From VRUE01 sp963817905 (GTDB lineage Bacteria; Actinomycetota; Thermoleophilia; Solirubrobacterales; 70-9): a DNA stretch of 64,000 bases. This document shows positions 7,942 to 16,581 of the stretch, in pieces. The notes under the pieces were generated by a model. The model made no database searches. It had not been told where the DNA came from and saw only the letters and a program-made list of their open reading frames with translations. Numbering within the stretch: the first letter of the stretch is position 1; every line of letters begins with the position of its first letter. The DNA lies in NCBI GenBank assembly GCA_963817905.1, contig CAWFPS010000001.1:124001-188000 (forward strand), read 5' to 3'. The position numbers and the translations under genes were made by a program.

Positions 7942-8913
7942 CTAGCAAGAGCCTGCTGGGCAGGCCGGTCGCAGGTTGTCGTCCCACACGTTGCGGCGCC
8001 AGACCTGTCCCCGTCCCCGGAAGTAGTAGGCGGCGATGCCGTAGTAGCCGCCGTGGGGAAACAGGCCGCTGGCGTCGGGGCCGCCGGTGCAGGAGGTGCC
8101 GCCGGACGCTCCTTCGTAGACGGCGGGGGTGGCGCAGCGGGCAAAGCGGTTGCCGACGACGCGCATCGTGCCGGTCCTGCCGTTGCTGTTGGCCTGCGGG
8201 TAGAGGACGAAGCCGCCGCCGGCAAGGAGGCTGTTGGTGACGACGAACCTGTTACCGCCGCAACCGGCATCGCCGAACACGGTTGCGGTCTGGGAGTGCC
8301 TGTTGACCAGGGTGCTGCGGCCGACGTTGACGCTGCTGCCGCAGACGTAGATGGCCTCGTCGTGAGACCCAGGGTAGGCGGCGTCGACCACCATGTAGTC
8401 GTTGCGGAAGGTTCCGGCACCCTCCCAGCAGTCGGCGCAGCGATGGAAGTAGACGCGGGTCGCGCTCGCGCCGGAGTTGTCGTAGTGGTTCCAGACCGCT
8501 GACTCGAGGCCGCCACGGCGATTCCGGGGCCCGCGCACCTCGCTGTTGCGGATTGTGAAGTCATCGGCTCCCTCGTTGAGGATCACGGCATAGCTGCCCT
8601 CGCCACCGGCGGGCTGGACGATGCGGCTGTTTTCGATCGTCACGCCGTCGGCGTCGACGGTCACCGAGCCGTTGATCCGCAGACCGTCGAGCGTGGTGCC
8701 GTCGTCGCTCACGGTGATCGACCCGGAAGGGCTCAGCGCTATTCCGGCTGGGACGCCGGTGTTGGTCGCGTCGGGGTAGCCGCACCTGCTGGGGCGGGGG
8801 AAGCAATCGGCCCGGTGTCCGTGCCCGTGGCCCTGGCTCGGGGTCGCCAGCGAGGCAAGCAGCCCGAGCATGACCTGCACCGCGGCCCAGAGGGAGTCGC
8901 CGCCGCCGCTCAA
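7942..8913 (-). CDS. Secreted beta-helix protein (paralogue 1, single domain)
   Basis: About 323 residues. The start is taken as TTG 8913, which overlaps the TGA of the upstream gene in a TTGA quartet, so translation is probably coupled. A hydrophobic signal (A-A-V-Q-V-M-L-G-L-L-A-S-L-A) is followed by G-H-G-H-G-H and then R-C-G-Y-P-D-A-T-N-T-G-V-P-A-G, shared with the next gene. The body is a right-handed beta-helix (V-T-I-E-N-S-R-I, F-T-I-R-N-S-E-V) with conserved Cys pairs (R-C-A-D-C-W-E-G-A-G-T-F) and ends at R-R-N-V-W-D-D. It lacks the Glu linker and PKD-like domain of paralogue 2, so it looks like the minimal form. Probable envelope or matrix protein, possibly carbohydrate-binding; no enzymatic motif is certain. 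Confidence 0.8.
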   Translation of the reverse strand: MSGGGDSLWAAVQVMLGLLASLATPSQGHGHGHRADCFPRPSRCGYPDATNTGVPAGIALSPSGSITVSDDGTTLDGLRINGSVTVDADGVTIENSRIVQPAGGEGSYAVILNEGADDFTIRNSEVRGPRNRRGGLESAVWNHYDNSGASATRVYFHRCADCWEGAGTFRNDYMVVDAAYPGSHDEAIYVCGSSVNVGRSTLVNRHSQTATVFGDAGCGGNRFVVTNSLLAGGGFVLYPQANSNGRTGTMRVVGNRFARCATPAVYEGASGGTSCTGGPDASGLFPHGGYYGIAAYYFRGRGQVWRRNVWDDNLRPACPAGSC

Positions 8914-10532
8914 CCTGCGGCGCTCCGAACCAGGGGGCGGAGGCGGTCGCGCGCCTCTGTGGCGGCCCGGCGGACCACTGGCCAGGGATGGGGGCGCGGC
9001 GATGCAACGGCGGTCGGGTTGATCGGAGTGCCGGGTGCGAGCCACAGCTCTACCCCCCCTGGCGCGATGCGCACCGGCGTATCGAAGGGAAAAACCCCGC
9101 TCCGCTGCGCGTTATCCCCGGATGGCGAGGCAAAGGAACCGCGGAGGGTGTTCTGGGCGTCGAGGGAGCAGCCGACGAAGTTCTGATCGACTTCGGCGGG
9201 CGACTCGACGACGAGCGAGTCGGCCTCGTCGGGCACGGACACCCGCAGTCGGTGAGAGTACGGGCGGAGCCGGAGGGTGCCCTCGCGTAGCGAGGTGGTG
9301 AGGTTGGTGGCGGCGATCTCGCCCAGGCCCGACCAGCGCACCGTTCCCAGGCGATTGACCACGGCTGCCTGTTCGGCGAGCAGGTCGAGACCGTCGGCGA
9401 GGTCCCCGTGGTGGCCGTAGAGGACCAAGGGCTGATCGAGATAGGCGCGCAGGGCTATCTCGCCGGCGCCGACGGTCAGCGGCAGGCGCGGGATCACCGC
9501 GCAGCCGGCGGCGAACTCGGCCGGTCCCCAGCCGGCGAGGGGGCGGTTGGCGGGCGGCTGCTCGCTCCAGGGCAGCGGGTGGATCGCGCAGAGTGCGTCG
9601 AAACCGAGTGGGCCCAGGGCGCGGGCCACCGTTGCCGCGCACATCCCGTGCGGTGCCGTCATCACCCGGTCGAGGCGCAGGTTGTATCGCGACTCGAAGC
9701 GGCTGGCGCGGCGCAGCGCCTGGGCGAGGATCGAGACGGCCTGTTCGTCGCTTCGCACCCGCATCAGCTCGCGTGTCACATGGTCGTTGCCGTGGAATGC
9801 GAGTGAGAGCCGGTCCGGCCGGCGCCGAAAGAGCTCGACCGTGTCCCCGTGTTGGCGGCCACTGTCGAGCGGAATCATCGCCATCGAGGCGTGGTAGTCG
9901 TGGGCGTCGGCGTGGGCCAGCAACTCGCCGTAGTCGATGAAGCCGTAGGTGCGCCAGCGCAGGTTCGGGTCGTCGAAGAGAATCGCGGCGCGAAGCGGCG
10001 GCGGACGGTAGGCCCGGAGAGTGGGGAGGCGCCGCAGAAACTCGACCAGGGCGATCATTGCGAGAGGACGCTGGTCGAGCAGGTCGCGCAGGGTCCGCGG
10101 CGACTCAAGCTCGGGGAGGGAGGAGGCGACCTTCCAGGTCGCGAACGAGCCCCGCGTCACCGTCCAGACGGCTCGCGAGCCGCTGGTGGCGAGTGGCCGC
10201 ACTTCACCACCGGTCGATTCCAGGGCGGGACCGTCGAGCGGGTCAAGGACCGAGATGCCGGCGATCCGGCGATCTGCCGGGTCGTGGTCGCCGAACCGGA
10301 CCGCTCGGGGCGCGGCGCCCTCCTTTGGCGTGGCGCCGATACGGAGCAACGGTCGCTCCTCCTCGACCGGGTCGCCGCCGAGTGCGATCACCGCCTTGGC
10401 CTCGCCGTCCCCGGCAGCGGTGAAATTGACCGCAAAAGCGTCTTCCAAGGTGGCGAAGAGCCGCGGCCTTGCACGCAGCTCCGCCTCCGGGCGAACCGCA
10501 ACCGTCGTTCTTCGCGCCCGGCCTGTCTGCAT
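8910..10532 (-). CDS. Polysaccharide deacetylase-like (NodB-fold) protein
   Basis: 540 residues with no obvious signal peptide. The middle part carries A-A-I-L-F-D-D-P-N-L-R-W, a Y-G-F-I-D-Y block, L-A-F-H-G-N-D-H-V and M-T-A-P-H-G-M-C. The Asp-Asp, His-x-x-x-His and P-H-G elements match the order of metal-binding and catalytic motifs in the carbohydrate esterase 4/NodB superfamily, though the spacing is that of a divergent branch. N- and C-terminal parts are beta-rich and unrecognised. It is the first gene of the leftward trio with the two beta-helix genes and diverges from the second Wzz-like gene, which supports action on the locus glycan. De-N-acetylation is inferred from the family, and the lack of a signal leaves the site of action open. 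Confidence 0.65.
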   Translation of the reverse strand: MQTGRARRTTVAVRPEAELRARPRLFATLEDAFAVNFTAAGDGEAKAVIALGGDPVEEERPLLRIGATPKEGAAPRAVRFGDHDPADRRIAGISVLDPLDGPALESTGGEVRPLATSGSRAVWTVTRGSFATWKVASSLPELESPRTLRDLLDQRPLAMIALVEFLRRLPTLRAYRPPPLRAAILFDDPNLRWRTYGFIDYGELLAHADAHDYHASMAMIPLDSGRQHGDTVELFRRRPDRLSLAFHGNDHVTRELMRVRSDEQAVSILAQALRRASRFESRYNLRLDRVMTAPHGMCAATVARALGPLGFDALCAIHPLPWSEQPPANRPLAGWGPAEFAAGCAVIPRLPLTVGAGEIALRAYLDQPLVLYGHHGDLADGLDLLAEQAAVVNRLGTVRWSGLGEIAATNLTTSLREGTLRLRPYSHRLRVSVPDEADSLVVESPAEVDQNFVGCSLDAQNTLRGSFASPSGDNAQRSGVFPFDTPVRIAPGGVELWLAPGTPINPTAVASPRPHPWPVVRRAATEARDRLRPLVRSAAG

Positions 10533-10633
10533 GCACTTGGGTCAACGTGCGTCGCCGTGGCCTTCTTCTGAGCATCGCTAACCCGCGCAAGATCGTCAGC
10601 GTGCTGTCCGTTTATCTCGCAGTGCAGCTGGGA

Positions 10634-11395
10634 ATGCACATGCGCGAGCTCTGGGGTCAGAAGGCTGGCTTGGCGATCGCCGTGACGCTTGCCCTGGTGG
10701 CGGCGCTGCGCGTCCTTTACTCGATCGGCATCGTCCCACCCCGCCTCGAGCACAACTCGCAGGGGGTGGCCAGCGCCTCGACCCAGCTAGTCATCGACAC
10801 GCCGCGCTCCTCGGTCATCGATCTGCGCTCGGACACCTACAGTTTCACCGGCCTGACCAACCGCGCCCTACTGCTCGGCAACGTGATGGCGAGCCCGCCG
10901 GTGCGCGAGTACATCGCCCGGCGAGCCGGAGTACCGGCGACCGCGATCCTGATCTCGGCGCCGCTAACGCCCGAACAGCCGCGCGTCGTCGCCGACGGCG
11001 CCCATCAGCCGAAAACCTCCGACATCCTCCGCTCGCCCGACGAATACCGGCTCAGTGTGCAGGCGAACCCGACCGTCCCCGTACTCGATATCTACGCCGA
11101 GGCGCCCGACGGGGCAGCAGCCGGCAAGCTCGCCAACGCCTCGGTGGAAGGGCTTCGCGACTACCTGAGCGCCCTTGCCAGCGAGCACGACACGCCGCGG
11201 GCCAAGCAGGTGAAGCTGGTCCAGCTCGGTCGGGCAAGTGGCGGCACGATCGATTCGGGCGCGGGCCTCAAGCTGGCGGTCCTGGTTTTCATCTTCGTCT
11301 TTGCGATCGCCTCCGCTGCGGTGCTGTTTATCGCCCGCGTGCGCCGCGGCTGGTCTGCCTCGGAGGGCACGGGCGTGCCGCTGCGAACGGGCTGA
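10634..11395 (+). CDS. Wzz-like polysaccharide co-polymerase protein (copy 2)
   Basis: About 253 residues from ATG 10634, chosen because the paralogues begin just before the first membrane segment. GTG 10547 or ATG 10640 are alternatives, and anything earlier collides with the divergent gene at 10532. Membrane segment 1 is L-A-I-A-V-T-L-A-L-V-A-A-L; segment 2 near the C-terminus is V-L-V-F-I-F-V-F-A-I-A-S-A-A. The domain between has R-A-L-L-L-G-N-V-M-A-S-P-P, the same motif as copies 1 and 4, then V-P-V-L-D-I-Y-A-E-A. There is no tyrosine kinase domain. It opens a six-gene rightward operon and is followed after 3 bases by copy 3. Confidence 0.78.
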   Translation: MHMRELWGQKAGLAIAVTLALVAALRVLYSIGIVPPRLEHNSQGVASASTQLVIDTPRSSVIDLRSDTYSFTGLTNRALLLGNVMASPPVREYIARRAGVPATAILISAPLTPEQPRVVADGAHQPKTSDILRSPDEYRLSVQANPTVPVLDIYAEAPDGAAAGKLANASVEGLRDYLSALASEHDTPRAKQVKLVQLGRASGGTIDSGAGLKLAVLVFIFVFAIASAAVLFIARVRRGWSASEGTGVPLRTG

Positions 11396-11398
11396 GCG

Positions 11399-12151
11399 AT
11401 GGAGTCGGTCACCATTCTGCGGGCACTTTCGCGGAGGCGCCTACTGCTCGCGCTCGGCCTGCTGCTCGTGCTCTGCGTCGACCTGCTGGGGTCCTATCGC
11501 GTCTCGATCTTGCCGCCGGCACTGCACAGCGCGACGTCGCGTAGCGGGTTTGCCTCGCAGCGGGTGCTGGTTAACACGCCCAGCTCGCTGATCGCCGACG
11601 CCAGGGCGAAAGGCGCGACCTCGATCGTGATCCGGGCGACGATTCTCGCCGACCTGATCGAATCGGACGATGTGCGGTCGGCGATCGCGCGCGAGGCCGG
11701 GGTCCGACCCGAGGCGGTCGGGACGATCGCCTCGACCACGGCCTCGCCGCAGACCGAATCGCCGCTGGCCAAACAGGTGCTCGAAGTAACGCGTCCGGCC
11801 GAGCCCTATGTGGTGAGCGTCGGCCTGCAGGCCGGCCAGCCGATCCTCTCGATTCAGGCGATCGCCCCCGGTGCCCGTGACGCCGGGCGACTGGTGCAGG
11901 CGACGACCGCGGCGCTCACCGCCGCCGGGCGCCGGGCCGCGTTGGCGCGAGGCCCGGTCGCGGTTGAGCCCGTCGGTTCGGTACAGAGCGGCGTCGAGGA
12001 AGCGGGTGGGGGCAAGAAGAAGGCGGCTCTGGCCGCGCTCGCGATTCTCGTCCTCTGGTGCGCTGCCCTGGTCGGGGCAGATGGCCTTGCCCGCCGTCGC
12101 GGCGCCGCTGCGGGCGCAAGCTTTCCCGGTGGCATCTCGTTGCCTCGGTAG
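11399..12151 (+). CDS. Wzz-like polysaccharide co-polymerase protein (copy 3)
   Basis: 250 residues; ATG 11399 lies three bases after the stop of copy 2, so the pair is translated together. The N-terminus (M-E-S-V-T-I-L-R-A-L-S-R-R-R) closely resembles copy 1 (M-E-L-I-K-I-L-R-E-L-S-R-R-R). Membrane segments are near residues 15-33 and 208-228 (A-A-L-A-A-L-A-I-L-V-L-W-C-A). The extracytoplasmic domain is the most diverged of the four: A-T-I-L-A-D-L-I-E-S-D-D replaces the L-M-x-x-P motif. Adjacent copies 2 and 3 could form a hetero-oligomer; that is inference from gene order only. Confidence 0.75.
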   Translation: MESVTILRALSRRRLLLALGLLLVLCVDLLGSYRVSILPPALHSATSRSGFASQRVLVNTPSSLIADARAKGATSIVIRATILADLIESDDVRSAIAREAGVRPEAVGTIASTTASPQTESPLAKQVLEVTRPAEPYVVSVGLQAGQPILSIQAIAPGARDAGRLVQATTAALTAAGRRAALARGPVAVEPVGSVQSGVEEAGGGKKKAALAALAILVLWCAALVGADGLARRRGAAAGASFPGGISLPR

Positions 12152-12154
12152 ACG

Positions 12155-13342
12155 ATGCCCGAGACCGCGCTGAGAGCCAGTGGGGCGCGCGCGGAGCGCG
12201 ACCCGGTTGGGACGAGGACACCGCTCGTCAAGGTGATCGTGCCCTGTTACAACTACGCCGAGTACCTGCCCGAGTGCGTCGCGAGCGTGCTCGATCAGGC
12301 CGGGGTCGAGGTGCGGGTCCTGATCGTCGACGACTGCTCGCCGGATGAGACTCCGGCGGTGGGGCGGCGCCTTGCTGCCACTGACGCGCGAATCGAGTTC
12401 AGGCGCCACGAGCGCAACCTGGGCCTGATCGCGACCGCCAACGAGGGGCTCGAGTGGGCGGCCGACGGCGATTACGTGGTGATCATCTCCGCCGATGACA
12501 TGCTCGTCGCCGGCTCGCTGCAGCGAGCGACCAGCGTGATGGAGGAAAATCCCGAGGTCGGCCTTGCCTACGGGCGGGCGGTCCAGTTCGCCTCCGGTCG
12601 GCCGCTGCCCGATCGCGGCAGAGCCTGGGCGGGGAGCAGGATCTGGTCCGACGAGGGTTGGATTCGCCTGCCGCTGCCGCGCTCCGACCGCTGGCGGGGG
12701 ACGAAGATCTGGAGCGGGGAAGACTGGATCCGGATTCGCTGTCGCTCCGGTCACGGCTGCATCTCCTCGCCGGAGGCGGTTGTGCGCACCTCGGTCCAGC
12801 GCCAGGTCGGTTCCTATGACGAGGCCGCCGGCCACATGAGCGAGGTCAACATGTGGCTGCGGATCGCAGCGGTCTCCGACGTCGCCTACCTCAAGGGCAT
12901 CGGTCAGGCCCTCTACCGGATCCACACCGAGAGCATGTCGCGGACGATGCTCACCGACGCCTCCGGGCCGCTGGTTGAAATTACCGACCGCAGGACCGCC
13001 TTCGAGAGCTTCTTCGACGGCGCCGGAAAGCGCCTCCCCGACGCCACCGCCCTACATGAGACGGTCTCACGCACGCTCGCCAGGCAGGCGCTCTGGCGCG
13101 CCAGCCGCTTCTATGACCAGGGGATCGTCGGCAAGGGGGGAGGCGCGGCCGAGGACCTGGTCGCTTTCGCCCTGCTCGCCTACCCTCGTGCGCGCCGCCT
13201 GCCGGAGTGGTGGGGGATGCGCCTGCGGCGCCGGATCGGGGCCGGGCGCAGCCTCTGGTTCCCGCTCTTCCCGCTCACTGGCGCTGCCCACCGCTTGCGC
13301 GCTCACTACAACCGCTTCCGCCTCCATGCGCGCGGGATCTAG
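12155..13342 (+). CDS. Glycosyltransferase family 2 with an internal short duplication
   Basis: 395 residues. The GT-A core begins near residue 25 with V-K-V-I-V-P-C-Y-N-Y-A-E-Y-L, then L-I-V-D-D-C-S-P-D-E-T, N-L-G-L-I-A-T-A-N-E-G, and I-I-S-A-D-D-M-L as the DxD-equivalent. Between about residues 160 and 195 two similar segments follow each other: G-S-R-I-W-S-D-E-G-W-I-R and G-T-K-I-W-S-G-E-D-W-I-R, 26 codons apart. The second leads into a Cys-rich turn. A C-terminal extension of about 130 residues has no recognised domain. It is the third gene of the rightward operon; its end overlaps the acyltransferase start (13326-13342). Likely a cytoplasmic-face glycan assembly enzyme. Confidence 0.87.
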   Translation: MPETALRASGARAERDPVGTRTPLVKVIVPCYNYAEYLPECVASVLDQAGVEVRVLIVDDCSPDETPAVGRRLAATDARIEFRRHERNLGLIATANEGLEWAADGDYVVIISADDMLVAGSLQRATSVMEENPEVGLAYGRAVQFASGRPLPDRGRAWAGSRIWSDEGWIRLPLPRSDRWRGTKIWSGEDWIRIRCRSGHGCISSPEAVVRTSVQRQVGSYDEAAGHMSEVNMWLRIAAVSDVAYLKGIGQALYRIHTESMSRTMLTDASGPLVEITDRRTAFESFFDGAGKRLPDATALHETVSRTLARQALWRASRFYDQGIVGKGGGAAEDLVAFALLAYPRARRLPEWWGMRLRRRIGAGRSLWFPLFPLTGAAHRLRAHYNRFRLHARGI

Positions 13343-13925
13343 CCGATACGGCAGGGAGCGCATCGCCAGAACGGCCGGCGGCATTGCCCAGGCGCCCCGA
13401 ATCTGGAAGTACCGGCTGCTCTCCTCCTGTCGCCCCGCGGGCGGGTCGCCGCGCATCCTGCAGCCCGTCCTGTTCAGCGGCTCCGGTGAGATCAGGCTGG
13501 GGGAGGGGGTGCAGTTCGGCTGGCCGGACTCACCCCTCTTCTACAGCGGCTACTGCTACGTCGAGGCGAGCGGCGAAGCGGCCAGGATCGAGGTCGGCGA
13601 CCGCACCGAGTTCAATAACAACCTGATGATCAAGTGCGAGGGGGCCGGTATCCGGATCGGCCGCGACGGGCTCTTCGGCGCCCATGTCGAGATCTTCGAC
13701 AGCGACTTCCACGACCTTCATCCCGAACGGCGCAAGACCGGCGCCGCCCGGGTCGCGCCGGTGGAGATTGGCGACAACGTCTTCGTCGGCATGGCCGCCC
13801 GCATCCTCAAGGGGGTCACGATCGGCTCCGACGCCGTGATCGGCGCCGGCTCGGTGGTAACCGGCGCGATCCCGGCCGGCGTCGTCGCCGCGGGTAATCC
13901 GGCCAGGGTGGTGCGCGAGCTGTGA
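13326..13925 (+). CDS. Hexapeptide-repeat (LbH) acyltransferase
   Basis: 199 residues from ATG 13326. The second half is a left-handed beta-helix: I-G-D-N-V-F-V-G, A-R-I-L-K-G-V-T-I-G, A-V-I-G-A-G-S-V-V, and the family end V-A-A-G-N-P-A-R-V-V. The catalytic-type His is in D-S-D-F-H-D-L-H. This is the pattern of maltose/serine O-acetyltransferase-like enzymes that acetylate sugars with acetyl-CoA. It sits between a GT2 and the flippase, with overlaps at both ends, so it most likely acetylates the repeat unit before export. The N-terminal 60 residues contain a basic stretch of unclear role. Confidence 0.85.
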   Translation: MRAGSSRYGRERIARTAGGIAQAPRIWKYRLLSSCRPAGGSPRILQPVLFSGSGEIRLGEGVQFGWPDSPLFYSGYCYVEASGEAARIEVGDRTEFNNNLMIKCEGAGIRIGRDGLFGAHVEIFDSDFHDLHPERRKTGAARVAPVEIGDNVFVGMAARILKGVTIGSDAVIGAGSVVTGAIPAGVVAAGNPARVVREL

Positions 13926-15490
13926 GCGATCCCGGCCGGATACCGCCGCCTGCGGAGACGATCGAGAGCCAGGGCGTCGATGACGTCCTCTCCAATGAGG
14001 ACCTGACCCAGGCCGCCGCCGCCGGACTGCGCTGGATCGCCTACGCGCGGATGGCGATCGAGGTCCTGCTGTTCGCGACGATGGTGGTGCTGGCGCGGAT
14101 GATCCCGCCAGCGGCGTTCGGAATCTTCGCCGTGGTCACAATCGTCCAGGAGCTGGCGCTGATGATGCCAATGGAGGGGATCGGCGGGGCACTGGTGCAG
14201 CGAGGCTCGATCGACCGTGACCACCTGCGCGGCGGGCTCACCCTGAGCACGGCGCTCAGCTTCCTGCTTGCCGCCGTTACCGTGCTGGTCGCGATCATTG
14301 TGGTCAACCCCCTGTTCGGTCACCAGACCGAGATGCTGACGATCGCGACGACGCCCTACTTCCTGCTCGGCGCCGTTCACGCGGTGCCGATGGCGGTGCT
14401 GCGCCGTCGGCTCGACTTCCGCCGCCTCAGCGTCATCGACCTCTCGCTGAACGCGACCCGGGCGTTCGCCACGCTGGCCCTGGCCCTGCTCGGCCTCAAC
14501 GCCTCGGCCCTGGTCTTTGGCAGCATGCTCGGGATGGCGGTGGCGCTCTGCCTGGCGCTCGCCTTCGCCCCCGTGCCGCTTCCCGCCTGGCGGCCGAAGG
14601 CGATGCGCGAGCTGCTCCCCTACGGCGGGCCGGCAGCGCTGGCGACGATCTCCTGGACCGGCTTTCGTAACGGCGACTACGCGATCATCGGCTCTGTCCT
14701 CGGCCCCGCCCAGGCAGGCTTCTACTGGCGCAGCTACCAGCTCGCGGTCGAATACCAGGGCAAGGTCGCCAACGCCGTCTCACAGGTCGCCTTCCCAGTC
14801 TTGGCCCGCACCGCCGGAACCGAGGAGCTGTTGGTCCTGCGCCAGCGCATGGTGCGGTTGCTCACCGTGCTCGTCTTTCCCCTGTTGACCCTGCTGGTCG
14901 TCCTGGCGCCGGTGGCGATCCCCTGGCTTTTCGGCCCCAACTGGGAGCCGGCCGTGGTGCCGACGCAGATCCTTGTCGCCGGCGGGGCCGCGACGCTGGC
15001 GATCAACACCTGCGGCTCGGCCCTCATGGCGGCCGGCCGGGCCAGGGCGCTGCTCGGCTACGGGGTCGCGCACTTCATCGTCTACGCGGGGTCGGTGCTG
15101 GCGGTGGCCCAGCTCGGGATCGCGGCGGTGGCGATCGCCGGCTCTGCCGTGCACGGCCTCTTCCTGCTCGTTGCCTACTACGTGCTGTTGCGCGACCGGG
15201 ACGAGAGCCCGGCCCGGGTGCTCTGGCACGACCTCGCTCCGGCGCTCACCGCATGTGCGGCCCTGCTCGCGGTGGCGGTTCCGGTTGACCGCGGGCTGGT
15301 GGCGGTCGGTGCCCCGATGCTGCCGCTGATGGCCGGCGTGGGTCTTGCCGGCGGCGCGGCGTACCTACTCTCGCTGCGCGTTCTCTTCCCGGCCAGCGCC
15401 GGTGACCTGGCGGCGGCGGTCCGTCGCCTGCTGCCCGCCCGTTTCAATCTCGGCCGCCGCATCGGGCCGGCGGTGGCGGCGGAGTCGTGA
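13922..15490 (+). CDS. Wzx-like polysaccharide flippase (MOP superfamily)
   Basis: 522 residues with about 12-14 hydrophobic segments starting near residue 40 (M-A-I-E-V-L-L-F-A-T-M-V-V-L-A-R). M-I-P-P-A-A-F-G-I-F-A and the L-V-Q-R-G-S-I-D-R loop, then F-Y-W-R-S-Y-Q-L-A, are typical of the Polysacc_synt_3/MviN-like branch that flips lipid-linked repeat units. A hydrophilic N-terminus of about 35 residues precedes the first segment. The start GTG overlaps the preceding stop in a GTGA quartet. Together with the initiating transferase and the polymerase this completes a Wzx/Wzy-dependent pathway within the window. Confidence 0.88.
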   Translation: MSDPGRIPPPAETIESQGVDDVLSNEDLTQAAAAGLRWIAYARMAIEVLLFATMVVLARMIPPAAFGIFAVVTIVQELALMMPMEGIGGALVQRGSIDRDHLRGGLTLSTALSFLLAAVTVLVAIIVVNPLFGHQTEMLTIATTPYFLLGAVHAVPMAVLRRRLDFRRLSVIDLSLNATRAFATLALALLGLNASALVFGSMLGMAVALCLALAFAPVPLPAWRPKAMRELLPYGGPAALATISWTGFRNGDYAIIGSVLGPAQAGFYWRSYQLAVEYQGKVANAVSQVAFPVLARTAGTEELLVLRQRMVRLLTVLVFPLLTLLVVLAPVAIPWLFGPNWEPAVVPTQILVAGGAATLAINTCGSALMAAGRARALLGYGVAHFIVYAGSVLAVAQLGIAAVAIAGSAVHGLFLLVAYYVLLRDRDESPARVLWHDLAPALTACAALLAVAVPVDRGLVAVGAPMLPLMAGVGLAGGAAYLLSLRVLFPASAGDLAAAVRRLLPARFNLGRRIGPAVAAES

Positions 15491-16581
15491 GCAGGATGGG
15501 CGCGGCGAAGAGGCTGGCCGATCGGCTCTCGGCATGGCGGGCGCTGCGCAGGCGGCGGCCGCCCACGATCCGTACGACGACCGGCAGCGAGCTCCCGACG
15601 ATCTACTACCTCTGCCCGGATTACTCGGTGCCGAGCGGCGGCATCCGGGCGATCTACCGCCACGTTGACATCCTCAACCGGGCCGGGCTGAGCGCCGCCG
15701 TCCTCCACCACCACGACGGCTTCGCATGTCGCTGGTTCGAGCACTCGACCCGCACCGTCGGCGTGCCGTCAGTGGCGCTTTCGAGCCGGGACATCCTGGT
15801 CGTGCCCGAGATCTACGGACCGTTCCTGGGCCGGCTGCCGCGCGAGCCGCGGCTGGTTGCCTTCAGCCAGAACGCCTACCTCACTTTCGAGCACATGCCG
15901 CCGAGAGTCGCGCCGCCGTACGAGCTCTTCGAGGCGGCGATGACCGTCTCGACCGATAGCGCCGAGTACCTGCGCTTCGCCTTTCCGAACCTCGACACCT
16001 CGGTCGTGCCGAACGGAATCGACCCCGCGGTCTTCTACCCGCCCACCGCGCGACCAGGCAAGCGGTTGGCGTTGATGCCGCGCAAGCGGCCGAGCGACTC
16101 GGACCAAATCATCAGGCTGCTGGGCGAGCGCCTGCGGGGCTGGGAGACGGTGAGGATCGAAGGTGCAGGCGAGGCCGAGACCGCGACGCTGCTGCGCTCG
16201 GCGCCGATCTTCCTCGCCCTCGGCAGGCAGGAGGGCTTCGGCCTTCCCGCTGCTGAGGCGATGGCATCGGGTTGCTACACGATCGGGTTCCCCGCCTTCG
16301 GTGGCCGCGAGATCTTCGATCCTTCCTGCTCGGTTGCGGTCGAGGACGGCGACGTGCTCTCCGCGGCGCGGTCGCTGGCTGAGGCAATGGATCTCTACGA
16401 GCGCCAGCCCGAGCAGCTCCGCGCGATGGGCGCTCGAGCCAGCGAGCGCGTCCATGGTCAGTACTCGCCCGAATTCCAAGAAGAGGCTCTGCTCGCCTTC
16501 TACGCCAGGCTCGGCCTTGGCGCATCAGGCGAGGATCGGGACCGAGGAGTCCGCTTCCGCGGCGGGAGCTTCGTGGGTTGA
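15487..16581 (+). CDS. Glycosyltransferase family 4
   Basis: 364 residues of the GT-B fold. The N-terminal domain has Y-L-C-P-D-Y-S-V-P-S-G-G-I-R for acceptor/donor binding; the C-terminal domain has V-V-P-N-G-I-D-P-A-V-F and the signature Q-E-G-F-G-L-P-A-A-E-A-M-A-S-G-C, with the E-x7-E pattern of retaining GT4 enzymes. GTG 15487 overlaps the flippase stop (GTGA). It is the last gene of the rightward operon. Its final 57 bases overlap, tail to tail, the Wzz-Wzy fusion gene on the other strand, so no separate terminator exists between them. Sugar specificity unknown. Confidence 0.87.
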   Translation: MSRMGAAKRLADRLSAWRALRRRRPPTIRTTTGSELPTIYYLCPDYSVPSGGIRAIYRHVDILNRAGLSAAVLHHHDGFACRWFEHSTRTVGVPSVALSSRDILVVPEIYGPFLGRLPREPRLVAFSQNAYLTFEHMPPRVAPPYELFEAAMTVSTDSAEYLRFAFPNLDTSVVPNGIDPAVFYPPTARPGKRLALMPRKRPSDSDQIIRLLGERLRGWETVRIEGAGEAETATLLRSAPIFLALGRQEGFGLPAAEAMASGCYTIGFPAFGGREIFDPSCSVAVEDGDVLSAARSLAEAMDLYERQPEQLRAMGARASERVHGQYSPEFQEEALLAFYARLGLGASGEDRDRGVRFRGGSFVG

